64,000 bases of DNA from an uncultured Pedobacter sp. (GTDB lineage: Bacteria > Bacteroidota > Bacteroidia > Sphingobacteriales > Sphingobacteriaceae). Below the pieces are notes generated by a model that searched no databases, was not told the origin of the DNA, and saw only the letters and a list, made by a program, of their open reading frames with translations. Positions 52,880-62,839 of this stretch are shown here, piece after piece. The translations under genes and the position numbers were made by a program. The stretch covers positions 94,968 through 158,967 of the forward strand of contig NZ_CAMLIG010000007.1 in NCBI RefSeq assembly GCF_946480185.1. Reading direction: 5' to 3'. The number at the start of each line of letters is the position of its first letter. Position 1 is the stretch's first letter.

Positions 52880-54520
52880 CTAAGAAAGATATTTACCAAC
52901 AATTGGCATCCTACGCCCCATCCCGAAAGCTTTTGGCGAAATCCTTAAGATAGGCGGAGTTTGGTAACGTTTAAATTCGGCTCGGTTCACCATTTTTAAA
53001 ACTCTATTTACCAAGGCTTCATCAAAACCATCGCTTACAATCTGCTTTGAACTTTTTCGCATCTCGATGTATTCAAACAAAATTTTATCTAAAACATCAT
53101 AATCTGGCAAAGAATCAGAATCCTTTTGATCTGGTCTTAGTTCTGCCGAAGGCGCCTTTACAATTGTATTTATAGGGATAATCTCTCGTTCTCTGTTGAT
53201 ATATGCTGCAAGCTGATAAACTTGGGTTTTGTAGCAATCGCCAATCACAGAAATTGCACCGCACATATCTCCGTAAAGTGTGCCGTAACCAACAGCGCCT
53301 TCGCTTTTGTTTGAAGTATTGAGTAAAATATATCCAAACTTATTAGACATCGCCATCATAATTACCCCGCGAGACCGAGCTTGGATGTTTTCTTCTGTAA
53401 GGTTAGCCTCCAAACCCTTAAATTCTTCAGCCAAAGTTTCATCAAAAGCATCGGCAACAGTTTTAATCGGAATAATGGTACTTTTACATCCCAAATTTCT
53501 TGCTAAATCTTCAGCATCTTTAATAGAATGGTCTGACGAGTATTTGGAAGGCATTAATACACCCATTACATTCTCTGCGCCCAAAGCCTCGCAAGCTAAT
53601 GCGCAAACTACCGCAGAATCAATCCCGCCAGACAAGCCCAAGGTTGCCTGCTTGAAACCGGATTTCTTAAAATAGTCTTTAATTCCCAACACCAAAGCAT
53701 TGTGAACCTGTTCAATATCAGAAGGACGTTCAGAAGCCTTATTTAACACGATGGAACTTTGTACCTGCTCCACATCAAAAACCTGCACTTGCTCTTCAAA
53801 ATAATTAAATTCGGCAATCACATCTCCCGCCTTGTCAAACACCAATGAACCGCCGTCAAAAATCAACTCTGTTTGCGCACCAATATGATTCACATAAAAC
53901 AAAGGCAAATTGTACTTTCTGCAGTTCTGTGAAAGAATGAATAGTCTTGCTTCATCTTGATTATAGGAAAATGGTGAGGCCGCAATATTGATCATAAAAT
54001 CCGGAGACTCTTTAACCAGCTCATCCATCGGGCAAGTTTTATATAATGGATTATCCCCTAAATTCCATAAATCTTCGCAAATGGTTAAGGCTATTTTATG
54101 TCCTTTATAGTGAATGCATTTAAATTCGTGGGCAGGCTCAAAATAACGATACTCGTCAAAAACATCGTAAGTTGGTAAAAGTGCTTTTTTTATGGTCTGT
54201 TGCACTTTTCCATCCGCAATAAAATAGGCCGCATTATAAAGATCCTTTCCTTCAATTATCGGGTTTTGGATAGGCAAACCAATAATACATGCAATGCCTG
54301 TACATGCTTTAGCAACTTGCTGAGCAGCATTTTCACAAAGCTCAATAAATTCGGGATATTCTAAAAAATCTCTCGGCGGATAACCAGAAATACAAAGTTC
54401 AGAAAACACCACCAAATCAGTCCCTTGTTGCCTTTGGCTTTTTAAAGTGTCAATTATTTTTTCGGTATTGGCTTCAAAATTACCAATATGATAGTTTAAC
54501 TGAGCTAAAGCAATTTTCAT
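52880..54520 (-). CDS. nadE: Glutamine-dependent NAD+ synthetase
   Basis: 546 residues. Residues 1-260 are a nitrilase-fold glutaminase with Glu41, Lys112 and Cys148 (FSELCISGYPPRDFLE, LLPTYDVFDE, TICEDLW). Residues about 275-546 are the ATP-dependent synthetase with the P-loop SGGIDS at 297-302 and LLNTSNKSEGAVGYGTLYGDMCGAISVIGD. It makes NAD+ from deamido-NAD+ with glutamine as the ammonia source. It starts 20 bp after the barrel-protein gene, so the two may share a transcript. Confidence 0.97.
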   Translation of the reverse strand: MKIALAQLNYHIGNFEANTEKIIDTLKSQRQQGTDLVVFSELCISGYPPRDFLEYPEFIELCENAAQQVAKACTGIACIIGLPIQNPIIEGKDLYNAAYFIADGKVQQTIKKALLPTYDVFDEYRYFEPAHEFKCIHYKGHKIALTICEDLWNLGDNPLYKTCPMDELVKESPDFMINIAASPFSYNQDEARLFILSQNCRKYNLPLFYVNHIGAQTELIFDGGSLVFDKAGDVIAEFNYFEEQVQVFDVEQVQSSIVLNKASERPSDIEQVHNALVLGIKDYFKKSGFKQATLGLSGGIDSAVVCALACEALGAENVMGVLMPSKYSSDHSIKDAEDLARNLGCKSTIIPIKTVADAFDETLAEEFKGLEANLTEENIQARSRGVIMMAMSNKFGYILLNTSNKSEGAVGYGTLYGDMCGAISVIGDCYKTQVYQLAAYINREREIIPINTIVKAPSAELRPDQKDSDSLPDYDVLDKILFEYIEMRKSSKQIVSDGFDEALVNRVLKMVNRAEFKRYQTPPILRISPKAFGMGRRMPIVGKYLS

Positions 54521-54540
54521 GGATAAATTGTAGAATATTA

Positions 54541-55167
54541 CTAAAAGTAAACTGCTAGGTTTAAACCTAAATAAGAGCTTTTAAGTGTACCGCTTCCTTT
54601 TTGGATATCAGTAAAACCATTGTTAAAAGACAAACCAACATCTAGTGCAGTTTTATCACTCACAAAAATCTGTGCTCCACCGCCAATAATTAACGAAGCT
54701 CTGTAAAAAGATGTTCCTTGTTCATCAGGTGTTGTTGCCGTAGCACCCTTTACTTCTTGCTTTGCGCCTACATTAAAAGCATTACCTAAACCAAATTGCC
54801 CGTAAAATTTCAATCCGTTTACTTTATTAGTAGTTAACTTAATGGCAGCTGGTATTTCAATATATTGTAGCTTGTAAATACGTTGTACGCCTTTGTCAAC
54901 CGTTCTGTCACTTTCTGTTTGTCCGTTAATAGTGGTTAATTTTAAGCCTGTTGAAAAAGCATAATTATCTGCAAAATAAAAATCGCCTATTAAACCGTAA
55001 CTAAAACCGGCTCTTAATCCGTTTGATTTTATACCATCAACATCAGATTTTATCCAACCAAAATTTGGATGGGCGGTTATCCCAAGTTTAAATCCTTTGT
55101 AAGTGTCCTGCGCAAATAGTGCAACACTACTCATGGTAAAAATGGCAGCTAATAGTAACTTTTTCAT
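54541..55167 (-). CDS. Porin-family outer-membrane beta-barrel protein
   Basis: 208 residues with signal peptide ending LFAQ. It has the layout of the small Bacteroidota outer-membrane barrel family: GFKLGITAHPNFGWIKSDVDGIKSNGLRAGFSYGLIGDFYF, LQYIEIPAAIKL, GLKFYGQFGLGNAF and a C-terminal LGLNLAVYF. Role unknown. It is divergent from gldB with 30 bp between starts. Confidence 0.85.
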   Translation of the reverse strand: MKKLLLAAIFTMSSVALFAQDTYKGFKLGITAHPNFGWIKSDVDGIKSNGLRAGFSYGLIGDFYFADNYAFSTGLKLTTINGQTESDRTVDKGVQRIYKLQYIEIPAAIKLTTNKVNGLKFYGQFGLGNAFNVGAKQEVKGATATTPDEQGTSFYRASLIIGGGAQIFVSDKTALDVGLSFNNGFTDIQKGSGTLKSSYLGLNLAVYF

Positions 55168-55197
55168 AACTTCGTTTTGTATTAATTATTTGTTCAA

Positions 55198-56238
55198 ATG
55201 AAATTTAACAATCTGTCCAAAATTACATTTTTTTTCGCAATCTACCTGTTGTTTAGTGCTTGCCAACAACAAAACAAAATAGATACGAGTAATATAAAAG
55301 TGGATTTAAAAATTGAACGTTTTGACCAAGAATTATCAAAGATAAATCCTAATGACCTTAGCGAAAAGCTTCCCGCTTTAAAGAAAAAATATCCGGTATT
55401 CTATGACGACTATTTCCAAAAAATATTGGGCTTGGGAAGCACCGAGAATGGCGAATACATCAATACATTGGCACAGGTATTAAGCGGGAAACCCTTTATT
55501 GATTTACAGCATGAAACTGATTCGGTTTACCCGGATTTGAATGCACAAAAACCAAAATTAATTGATGCTTTCCAACACATCAAATACTATTATCCCGAAT
55601 GGAAAACGCCTAAACTAATTACTTATATTTCTGGTTTTCAGGTACAAACACCTATTGGAAGTGGTTATGTGGGTATTGGATTAGATATGTTTTTAGGTCA
55701 AAAATCAAAATTTTACCCGGCTTTGGTTGAAACCATTCCGCGATACATTAGTCGACGGTTTACGCCAGAAAACATCACCCCACGAGTGGTTGAGGTAATT
55801 ACCAGAGAAGATTTATTCCCAGAACTGGATAATGATAAAAGTTTGTTGGCAAAAATGGTTTACAATGGCAAACTATTGTATTTTATGAAAGCTGTGCAAC
55901 CAGATTTGGCTGACAGCACCATTATAGGCTATACCAAAGCACAAATGGAGTGGGCCAACAATTTTGAATCTGATACTTGGGCTTATTTTTTAGAGCAAGA
56001 TTTATTGTATAACACCGATTATATGAAGATCCAGAAATATCTTGCAGAAGCCCCATTTACACCCGGTTTGGGCGATAAAAATGACTCGGCACCAAAGCTA
56101 GGTTTATTTATTGGCTGGCAAATTGTAAAAAGCTACATGCAAAATAATCCAGATGTGGATTTAAAAAAACTGATGCTAATGAAAGATGTTCAACTTATTT
56201 TAACCAGAGCTAAGTATCATCCAAATCAAAAGAAATAA
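55198..56238 (+). CDS. gldB: Gliding-motility-type lipoprotein GldB
   Basis: 346 residues with a lipobox FSAC (Cys22). The segments IKVDLKIERFDQELSKINPNDL, KYPVFYDDYFQKILGLGS and GYVGIGLDMFLGQKSKFYPALVETIPRYISRRFTPENI fit GldB, found across Bacteroidota and required for gliding in Flavobacterium. Many non-gliding members keep it, so its role may be broader. The patatin gene follows 20 bp later. Confidence 0.88.
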   Translation: MKFNNLSKITFFFAIYLLFSACQQQNKIDTSNIKVDLKIERFDQELSKINPNDLSEKLPALKKKYPVFYDDYFQKILGLGSTENGEYINTLAQVLSGKPFIDLQHETDSVYPDLNAQKPKLIDAFQHIKYYYPEWKTPKLITYISGFQVQTPIGSGYVGIGLDMFLGQKSKFYPALVETIPRYISRRFTPENITPRVVEVITREDLFPELDNDKSLLAKMVYNGKLLYFMKAVQPDLADSTIIGYTKAQMEWANNFESDTWAYFLEQDLLYNTDYMKIQKYLAEAPFTPGLGDKNDSAPKLGLFIGWQIVKSYMQNNPDVDLKKLMLMKDVQLILTRAKYHPNQKK

Positions 56239-56258
56239 AAGTTTAAGATCAAATTTCA

Positions 56259-57038
56259 ATGAAAATAGGGATTGTTTTAAGTGGTGGCGGAGTAAGAGGA
56301 ATAGCACATTTAGGCGTATTAAAAGCGCTACAAGACAAAAAAATACAAGTTTCGGCAGTTACTGGTACCAGCGCCGGTGCAATTGCAGGTGCACTTTTTG
56401 CAAATGGAATTGACCCTTATGAAGCATTAAAGATTTTTAATGAAACCAAGCTGATCCGCTACTTAAGGCCATCTTTTAGGTTAACTGCTTTACTAAACCT
56501 TGAAACTGCTTTTCTGTTGTTAAAAGAATATATCCCACACAACAGTTTCGAAAATCTAAAAATTCCTTTAACAATTACTGCAACAAACTTTAATGATTGC
56601 AAACTGGTATATTTTTCTGAAGGTGAATTGATTAGAAAAGTATTAGCATCAAGCTGTATTCCGGGTATTTTTAGTCCAATAATGATTGACGGGAAACTTT
56701 ATGTTGACGGAGGAGTAATGAACAATTTTCCGGTAGAACCGCTTCAAAATAATTGTGATTTCGTTATAGGTTCATCTTGCAACCACTTGCCTGTAGTTAA
56801 CAGCGTACGCAACATTAAACACGCTGTGGAACGAGCCGCGTTGCTTTCCCTAAACCATACTTTAGTGCAAAAATGTGAATTTATTGATATTTTAATTGAG
56901 CCAAAAGGTTTGGGAGAAACCGGCATTTTCGATGTGAAAAAGTCTGAGGAGATTTTTTGGCTAGCTTATGAAGAAACACTCAATAAAACAGACCTAATCA
57001 AAGAATTAATTGTAACAAAAAAGGCGTTAATTAATTAA
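56259..57038 (+). CDS. Patatin-like phospholipase
   Basis: 259 residues without a signal peptide. The oxyanion loop is GGGVRG (residues 9-14), the nucleophile Ser38 is in GTSAG, and the dyad Asp150 is in DGG. This is the RssA/YchK-like cytosolic branch of patatin lipases. The natural substrate is unknown. The TAA stop lies in the stem of a perfect 26-bp palindrome that acts as terminator. Confidence 0.92.
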   Translation: MKIGIVLSGGGVRGIAHLGVLKALQDKKIQVSAVTGTSAGAIAGALFANGIDPYEALKIFNETKLIRYLRPSFRLTALLNLETAFLLLKEYIPHNSFENLKIPLTITATNFNDCKLVYFSEGELIRKVLASSCIPGIFSPIMIDGKLYVDGGVMNNFPVEPLQNNCDFVIGSSCNHLPVVNSVRNIKHAVERAALLSLNHTLVQKCEFIDILIEPKGLGETGIFDVKKSEEIFWLAYEETLNKTDLIKELIVTKKALIN

Positions 57039-57045
57039 CGCCTTT
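57020..57045. terminator. Perfect palindrome, bidirectional terminator
   Basis: Two 13-nt complementary arms (AAAGGCGTTAATT and its reverse complement) without spacer, with T-rich sequence on both flanks. It covers the last codons and stop of the patatin gene and separates it from the convergent membrane protein. Confidence 0.75.
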
Positions 57046-57065
57046 CCTTTTATATTTTATTTACA

Positions 57066-57251
57066 CTAATCGTTCAAAATTCTCATTACACCTTTAATTG
57101 CAATAGCAGCTCCAATAAAAGTAACAGCCCAGCCTAAAACATCCACCACAAAAGAATGTTGAATTACTTGTTTGATATAAATACCAAATAAAGTAACAAA
57201 AACACCAGCTATAATAATTTTTACGTGTGAAGGATTGTTTGCATTTACCAT
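57066..57251 (-). CDS. Small two-helix membrane protein
   Basis: 61 residues with two hydrophobic segments (VKIIIAGVFVTLFGIYI and VLGWAVTFIGAAIAIKGVMRIL). No family recognised with certainty. It is convergent with the patatin gene and divergent from gap. Confidence 0.65.
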   Translation of the reverse strand: MVNANNPSHVKIIIAGVFVTLFGIYIKQVIQHSFVVDVLGWAVTFIGAAIAIKGVMRILND

Positions 57252-57534
57252 TTTCTATTTATTTAATGTGATGCAAAAATAAAACTATTGTTGAAATATT
57301 ACTAAGAAATAGCTTTTTTTTTGATGGATTAAAACTAACTTATTCTGTTATCTCTTTATAATCCTAGAAACTCAATGAAACAAAAGAAATATTAACAAGT
57401 TACGTGTTTATTGGGTTACTCGGTGTAAAGTTAATTTTATAAAAAAACAATTGAGAATAGTTAATTCAAAGTCGCATTTCTCTTTAAAAAGCCCTTTATA
57501 AATTGCTTTTGGTAAATTGCAGAAAATTAAAAAA

Positions 57535-58536
57535 ATGAGAATTGCAATTAATGGTTTTGGAAGAATTGGACGGACAGTATTTAGGTTACTTTCCAAGCAG
57601 GAATCTATTGAAATACTTGCTATAAACGATCTTACAGACACAGAAACGCTTGCTCACCTTCTAAAATACGATTCAGTGCATGGAAACTTTACAGGAAGTA
57701 TTTCATCCGATAAAAATAACTTAATTGTAAACGGAAAAAACATCCAAGTATTTGCAGAAACCAATCCAGAGAAACTTCCTTGGAGCAAATTAAAAATTGA
57801 CTTGGTACTGGAATGTACTGGAAAGTTCTTAACTGTTGATTTAGCCCAGAAACATATAAACGCAGGTGCAAAAAAAGTATTACTCTCTGCACCTTCACCA
57901 GATAAAAGCATTCCAACTGTAGTTTTAGGTGTTAACGATGATAGAATTGATTGGCGTAGCAAAATAATTTCTAATGCTTCCTGTACCACCAATAACGTTG
58001 CTGCAATGGTTAAAGTTTTGGACGATACATGGGGAATTAAGGAAGGTTACATTACCACGGTACACTCTATGACCGGCGATCAAAATTTACACGATGCACC
58101 GCACCGGGATTTACGCCGAGCAAGAGCGGCCTCATCTTCTATCATTCCAACAACCACGGGAGCTGCAAAAGCGATTACAAGTATCTTCCCTCATTTGGAT
58201 GGAAATTTAGGCGGTGCAGGAATTCGTGTTCCTGTTTTAAACGGTTCGCTAACAGATTTTACCTGTATCCTTAAAAAACAACCCCTTTCTGTTGAAGAAA
58301 TAAACGAAGCCTTTAAACGCAGGGCTAATTCAGATTTGAAGAATATTTTGGAATATACAGAAGATCCGATTGTGTCTGTGGATATCATCAACAATTCACA
58401 TTCTTGTATTTTCGATTCAAAGCTTACTTCCATAGTTGGTGGGATGATAAAAGTAGTAGGCTGGTACGATAATGAATTCGGTTACTCTAGTCGTTTGGTA
58501 GATCTTGTTTTAAAACTTGTACAACAAAATGATTAA
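57535..58536 (+). CDS. gap: Glyceraldehyde-3-phosphate dehydrogenase
   Basis: 333 residues from the ATG at 57535; the TTG at 57517 is not needed. The NAD-binding INGFGRIGRT, catalytic Cys150 in SNASCTTN, and HSMTGDQ, TTGAAKA and WYDNEFGYS motifs are all present. It carries out the glycolytic oxidation of glyceraldehyde-3-phosphate, or a related dehydrogenase step in a paralogue. The stop overlaps the next start by 8 bp. Confidence 0.95.
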   Translation: MRIAINGFGRIGRTVFRLLSKQESIEILAINDLTDTETLAHLLKYDSVHGNFTGSISSDKNNLIVNGKNIQVFAETNPEKLPWSKLKIDLVLECTGKFLTVDLAQKHINAGAKKVLLSAPSPDKSIPTVVLGVNDDRIDWRSKIISNASCTTNNVAAMVKVLDDTWGIKEGYITTVHSMTGDQNLHDAPHRDLRRARAASSSIIPTTTGAAKAITSIFPHLDGNLGGAGIRVPVLNGSLTDFTCILKKQPLSVEEINEAFKRRANSDLKNILEYTEDPIVSVDIINNSHSCIFDSKLTSIVGGMIKVVGWYDNEFGYSSRLVDLVLKLVQQND

Positions 58537-58963
58537 GTTTATAAGAACGGAAGATGTTTTATCCCTTAGAAACGAGATTTTAAGAGAAGGTAAACTATCC
58601 TTACAAGAATGTATTTTCGATAACGATAATGACGATTGTACTTTCCATCTTGGATTTGTGTTAGATAATGAAATTGTTAGCGTAGCCAGTTTCCATTGTC
58701 AAACAAAAGACAATTTTTCGGGAGTTGGCTATCAGCTTAGAGGGATGGCTACTGCAAAACAATTTCAAGGCAAAAGCTATGGAAACCGATTAATAAATTT
58801 CGCACTGGTTTACCTTCGTGGACAAAAAGTAAATTACTTGTGGTGCAATGCCCGTGAAAAAGCTTTCAAGTTTTATTTAAGCCTAGGATTTGAATTTATA
58901 AGTGACAGTTTTGAAATTCCAGAAATTGGCACCCACCGAGTGATGTATTTAAAAATAAAATAG
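58529..58963 (+). CDS. GNAT-family N-acetyltransferase
   Basis: 144 residues from the ATG at 58529, overlapping the gap stop by 8 bp. The acetyl-CoA-binding motif is QLRGMATAKQFQGKSYGNRLI, followed by LWCNAREKAFKFYLSLGFEFI. It acetylates an unknown amine, perhaps a small molecule or a protein. Overlap with gap suggests coupled expression. Confidence 0.88.
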   Translation: MIKFIRTEDVLSLRNEILREGKLSLQECIFDNDNDDCTFHLGFVLDNEIVSVASFHCQTKDNFSGVGYQLRGMATAKQFQGKSYGNRLINFALVYLRGQKVNYLWCNAREKAFKFYLSLGFEFISDSFEIPEIGTHRVMYLKIK

Positions 58964-59007
58964 CGGGTAGGATAGCATTAATCCGCTATTAATATCTAAA
59001 GTTAGAT

Positions 59008-60060
59008 TTAAATGCCTAAAATAGAACAGTATCTACTTAGCGCATTTAATTCTTCCTGTGCTATAAACAAATGAAAATCTTCTTTATTATCATCTACCTG
59101 CGCATTTTCTAATGTTTGATAATAGCGCATCCTATTTTCAACGTCACCTTTAATATTTGCTATCACGTACCCATTTTTTAGTAGAATCAAATTCATAATC
59201 AACCTTGAAGTTCTGCCATTACCATCAATAAACGGGTGAATGGTAACCAATCTTTCACTTAATTCTGCAGCTAACACAACCGGGTGAAGGTGATTTTTGT
59301 TAACCTCATACCAAAAAAACAAATCTTCCATCTGCTTTCTAACAAGAAAAGGTTGCGGAGGTAAATGTCTGCTTCCTTTTATCATCACCTGTACATTTCT
59401 ATAAGTACCTGCGTTTGTTGCATCAATACCTTTTAAAATAAGAGTATGTAATTGCAATAAATCCCGCTCGCAAAAATCGTAGTCTTTGCTAATCAACTCT
59501 TTTAAATAATCTACGGCTTCTTTATGGTTAATAGCCTCCAAATGCTCTCTCATAGACTTACCGGAAATTGTTATCCCTTCATTTACCACTAAATCCGTTT
59601 CTTTTAGTGTTAAAGTATTTCCTTCTATCCTGTTGCTTTCAAAAGTGTATTCAAGCTCTAAAGCCTGCGCTATCCTATAACTGTCTAAATCTCTATGCTT
59701 TTCAAGTTTATTTTTTACAATATCAATGTTTTCTAAAATCAAAGCTAAATCACTCTCTTTCGCTGGCAGTTTTTGTTTTGTGTGGTACTTTACTTTGTCT
59801 TCAGCAACGGAAAGTACTTCTAAAGCAAAATTTCCGTAGCCAATATCGTCTACAATTTGGTTGCTCAACCAGTCAACCAATAAATCATGTGCATCTAACT
59901 CTAACAGATAAGCCAGCTTTATGATTTGTTCTCTTGTAGGTTTGCGTACGCCTGCTTCAAACTTACTTACTAAAGAAGCGTCAACGTTTAATTTTTCTGC
60001 TAGCTCTCTTAGTTTTAATCCTTTTTTAACTCTAGCAGCTTTGATTTTCTTCTCCATCAA
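59008..60060 (-). CDS. Fic-domain AMP-transferase with N-terminal XRE domain
   Basis: 350 residues. Residues about 5-60 are an XRE helix-turn-helix (ARVKKGLKLRELAEKLNVDASLVSKFEAGVRKPT). Residues about 135-345 are the Fic domain, with H275PFIDGNGR283 as catalytic loop and the inhibitory-helix motif S142NRIEGN148 upstream, which makes it a self-inhibited class II type. Fic enzymes usually transfer AMP to protein hydroxyls. The XRE domain may make it its own regulator. It lies between gap and the str operon. Confidence 0.9.
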   Translation of the reverse strand: MMEKKIKAARVKKGLKLRELAEKLNVDASLVSKFEAGVRKPTREQIIKLAYLLELDAHDLLVDWLSNQIVDDIGYGNFALEVLSVAEDKVKYHTKQKLPAKESDLALILENIDIVKNKLEKHRDLDSYRIAQALELEYTFESNRIEGNTLTLKETDLVVNEGITISGKSMREHLEAINHKEAVDYLKELISKDYDFCERDLLQLHTLILKGIDATNAGTYRNVQVMIKGSRHLPPQPFLVRKQMEDLFFWYEVNKNHLHPVVLAAELSERLVTIHPFIDGNGRTSRLIMNLILLKNGYVIANIKGDVENRMRYYQTLENAQVDDNKEDFHLFIAQEELNALSRYCSILGI

Positions 60061-60144
60061 TTACTGACAATAATAAACATGACAAATTTAGTCATTTTTA
60101 TTTAATTTCAAAATTTTCATTAACACAGTTTGAAAAAATGGACC

Positions 60145-60177
60145 ATAAAAAAACCCATCCTGAAATAGAATGGGTTT
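60145..60177 (-). terminator. Terminator of the str operon
   Basis: On the minus strand AAACCCATTC pairs with the GATGGGTTT side and is followed by seven T. It lies 22 bp after the rpsJ stop. Confidence 0.85.
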
Positions 60178-60198
60178 CCTTATTAAGTTTAAAATCTA

Positions 60199-60504
60199 TC
60201 AGACTTTAATTTCAACTTCAACACCTGAAGGTAATTCAAGTTTCATCAAAGCATCAACAGTTTTAGCTGAAGCGCTGTAAATGTCTAATAATCTTTTGTA
60301 AGAGCATAACTGAAATTGCTCTCTAGCTTTTTTGTTAACGTGTGGAGAACGTAACACAGTGTAAATTTTCTTTTCCGTTGGAAGAGGAATTGGACCACTA
60401 ACTACTGCACCCGTAGGTTTAACAGTCTTTACAATTTTCTCAGCAGATTTATCTACCAAGTTATAATCGTAAGATTTTAATTTGATTCTGATTCTTTGGC
60501 TCAT
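60199..60504 (-). CDS. rpsJ: Ribosomal protein S10
   Basis: 101 residues, normal length ([52 protein letters not shown]). Part of the small subunit head and also of antitermination complexes. It is the last gene of this str operon and is followed by a terminator, so the S10-spc cluster does not directly follow here. Confidence 0.98.
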   Translation of the reverse strand: MSQRIRIKLKSYDYNLVDKSAEKIVKTVKPTGAVVSGPIPLPTEKKIYTVLRSPHVNKKAREQFQLCSYKRLLDIYSASAKTVDALMKLELPSGVEVEIKV

Positions 60505-60564
60505 TGTTTTTGTTTTATGGTTTTCGTTAGAGCTATTTGTAACGATTACCGTGTTTATTTTGTT

Positions 60565-60626
60565 GATTACACTGATTTAAGAATTACACAGATTTATTTG
60601 ATTTCTCAAACGAAATCTGTGTAATC
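60565..60626 (-). repeat. Hairpin repeat between fusA and rpsJ
   Basis: ATTACACAGATTT (60583-60595) and its perfect complement (60613-60625), with a further GATTACACTGATTT at 60565-60578. The same design stands between rpsG and fusA. Confidence 0.75.
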
Positions 60627-60651
60627 ATTTAAAAATCTTAATAATCTGTGC

Positions 60652-62757
60652 TTATGCGTTTGCTTTTGCTCCTTTAACTTTGGCAACCACTTCTTCCTGA
60701 ACTCCTTTTGGAGCTGGTTCATAGTGGTCAAATTCCATTGTTGAAGTTGCTCTACCAGAAGTAATGGTACGTAATTGAGTTACATAACCAAACATTTCTG
60801 AAAGTGGTACCAAAGCTTTGATTACCTGGGCACCTGCTCTAGTATCCATACCTTGTAGCTGACCTCTTCTTCTGTTTAAGTCACCCATTACATCACCCAT
60901 ATTCTCTTCTGGAGTTAATACCTCAATTTTCATGATTGGCTCCATTAACACTGGCTTACATTTAGGTAATGCCTCACGGAAAGCCATTCTTGCAGCTAAT
61001 TCAAAAGATAAAGCATCTGAATCGACAGCGTGGAATGAACCATCAATTAAACGAACTTTCATACCCGTTACTGGGTAACCAGCAAGAACTCCATTTGGTA
61101 ATGAGTTTTCGAAACCTTTTTGTACAGATGGAATAAACTCACGAGGAATAGCACCACCAGAAATTTCATTAATAAACTCTAACCCGATTTTGCCTTCTTC
61201 AGATGGAGAAATAATTACTTGAATATCAGCAAATTTACCACGTCCACCAGATTGCTTTTTGTAAACTTCACGGTGTTGTGTTTCGCCTGTAATAGCCTCT
61301 TTGTAAGCAACTTGTGGCGCACCTTGATTAACTTCAACTTTAAATTCGCGTTTTAAACGGTCCATTAAAATATCTAAGTGAAGCTCACCCATACCTTGTA
61401 TAATGGTTTGACCAGAATCTTCATCAGTATGAACTTTAAAAGTTGGATCTTCTTCAGCCAATTTATTTAAACCAACACCTAATTTATCAGCATCAGCTTG
61501 AGTTTTAGGCTCAATTGCTAAACCAATAACCGGATCTGGGAAATCCATAGATTCCAAAATGATTGGATTTTTCTCTTCGCAAAGCGTATCTCCTGTTTTG
61601 ATATCTTTAAATCCTACTACCGCAGCAATATCTCCGGCACCTACGTTAGGAATTGGATTTTGCTTGTTAGCATGCATTTGGAAAATACGTGAAATACGTT
61701 CTTTATTCTCTGAACGAGCGTTATAAACGTAAGACCCAGCTTCTAAATTTCCAGAGTAAACTCTAATGAAACATAAACGGCCTACGAAAGGATCTGTTGC
61801 TATTTTAAAGGCTAAAGCTGAAAAAGGTTCTTTTTCTGATGGCTGGCGAGTAACTGCTTCGCCAGTATCTGGGTTAGTGCCCGTAATTGCTTCAACATCC
61901 ATTGGAGAAGGCAATAATTCCATCACATAATCCAACATGGTTTGCACACCTTTGTTTTTGAAAGATGAACCGCAAACCATCGGTACAATTTTAGCATCTA
62001 AGGTTGCTTTACGCAATGCATCTAAAACTTCACGTTCAGTAATGGTTTCTGGAGCATCAAAGAATTTCTCCATTAAAGATTCATCGTATTCAGCAACAGC
62101 TTCCAACAATTTCTCTCTCCAAATAGTAGCTTCTTCGATTGCATCTTCCGGAATTGGAACTTCTGTAAAAGTCATTCCTTTGTCTGCTTCGTTCCAAACA
62201 ATACCTCTCCAGTTAATTAAATCAACCACTCCTTTAAAAGAATCTTCTGATCCTATAGGAATTTGTAAAGGAATTGCATTAGAACCCAACATGTCTTTCA
62301 CCTGCTTAACAACTTTTAAGAAGTCAGCACCAGCCCTGTCCATTTTATTAACAAAACCTAAACGAGGTACGCTGTAGTTATTGGCTAATCTCCAGTTAGT
62401 TTCTGATTGTGGCTCAACACCATCAACTGCAGAAAACAAGAAAACTAACCCATCTAACACACGTAAAGATCTGTTTACCTCCACGGTAAAATCTACGTGT
62501 CCAGGTGTATCAATAACGTTTACATGGTAATCTTGACCTCTATATTTCCAGGTTACAGTTGTAGCCGCAGAGGTGATTGTTATCCCTCTCTCCGCTTCCT
62601 GAACCATCCAGTCCATTGTTGAAGCACCATCATGTACCTCACCAATTTTGTGGTTTACACCCGCGTAAAAAAGAATACGCTCTGTTGTAGTTGTCTTACC
62701 CGCATCAATGTGGGCAGCAATTCCAATATTTCTTGTGTATCTTAAATCTCTTGACAT
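60652..62757 (-). CDS. fusA: Elongation factor G
   Basis: 701 residues, full length. GTP-binding motifs are [16 protein letters not shown] and NKMDRAGA; the domain IV loop and the C-terminus ([34 protein letters not shown]) are typical. It drives ribosome translocation. It stands between rpsG and rpsJ with hairpin repeats on both sides. Confidence 0.98.
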   Translation of the reverse strand: MSRDLRYTRNIGIAAHIDAGKTTTTERILFYAGVNHKIGEVHDGASTMDWMVQEAERGITITSAATTVTWKYRGQDYHVNVIDTPGHVDFTVEVNRSLRVLDGLVFLFSAVDGVEPQSETNWRLANNYSVPRLGFVNKMDRAGADFLKVVKQVKDMLGSNAIPLQIPIGSEDSFKGVVDLINWRGIVWNEADKGMTFTEVPIPEDAIEEATIWREKLLEAVAEYDESLMEKFFDAPETITEREVLDALRKATLDAKIVPMVCGSSFKNKGVQTMLDYVMELLPSPMDVEAITGTNPDTGEAVTRQPSEKEPFSALAFKIATDPFVGRLCFIRVYSGNLEAGSYVYNARSENKERISRIFQMHANKQNPIPNVGAGDIAAVVGFKDIKTGDTLCEEKNPIILESMDFPDPVIGLAIEPKTQADADKLGVGLNKLAEEDPTFKVHTDEDSGQTIIQGMGELHLDILMDRLKREFKVEVNQGAPQVAYKEAITGETQHREVYKKQSGGRGKFADIQVIISPSEEGKIGLEFINEISGGAIPREFIPSVQKGFENSLPNGVLAGYPVTGMKVRLIDGSFHAVDSDALSFELAARMAFREALPKCKPVLMEPIMKIEVLTPEENMGDVMGDLNRRRGQLQGMDTRAGAQVIKALVPLSEMFGYVTQLRTITSGRATSTMEFDHYEPAPKGVQEEVVAKVKGAKANA

Positions 62758-62784
62758 TATAAATGATTTATGCGATTTTTAAAT

Positions 62785-62824
62785 GATTACACCGATTTAG
62801 CTTTATGGCAAAATCGGTGTAATC
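62785..62824 (-). repeat. Hairpin repeat between rpsG and fusA
   Basis: GATTACACCGATTT (62785-62798) and its perfect 14-bp complement (62811-62824) with a 12-nt loop, followed on the plus strand by AATCTGTGCTT as in the copy before rpsJ. Confidence 0.8.
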
Positions 62825-62839
62825 AAATTAATCTGTGCT

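Noticed and set aside
53307..53675. 122-codon frame antisense to nadE
   Set aside because: Shadow of nadE; no independent signal.
61937..62377. 146-codon frame antisense to fusA
   Set aside because: Shadow of the strongly conserved fusA coding sequence.
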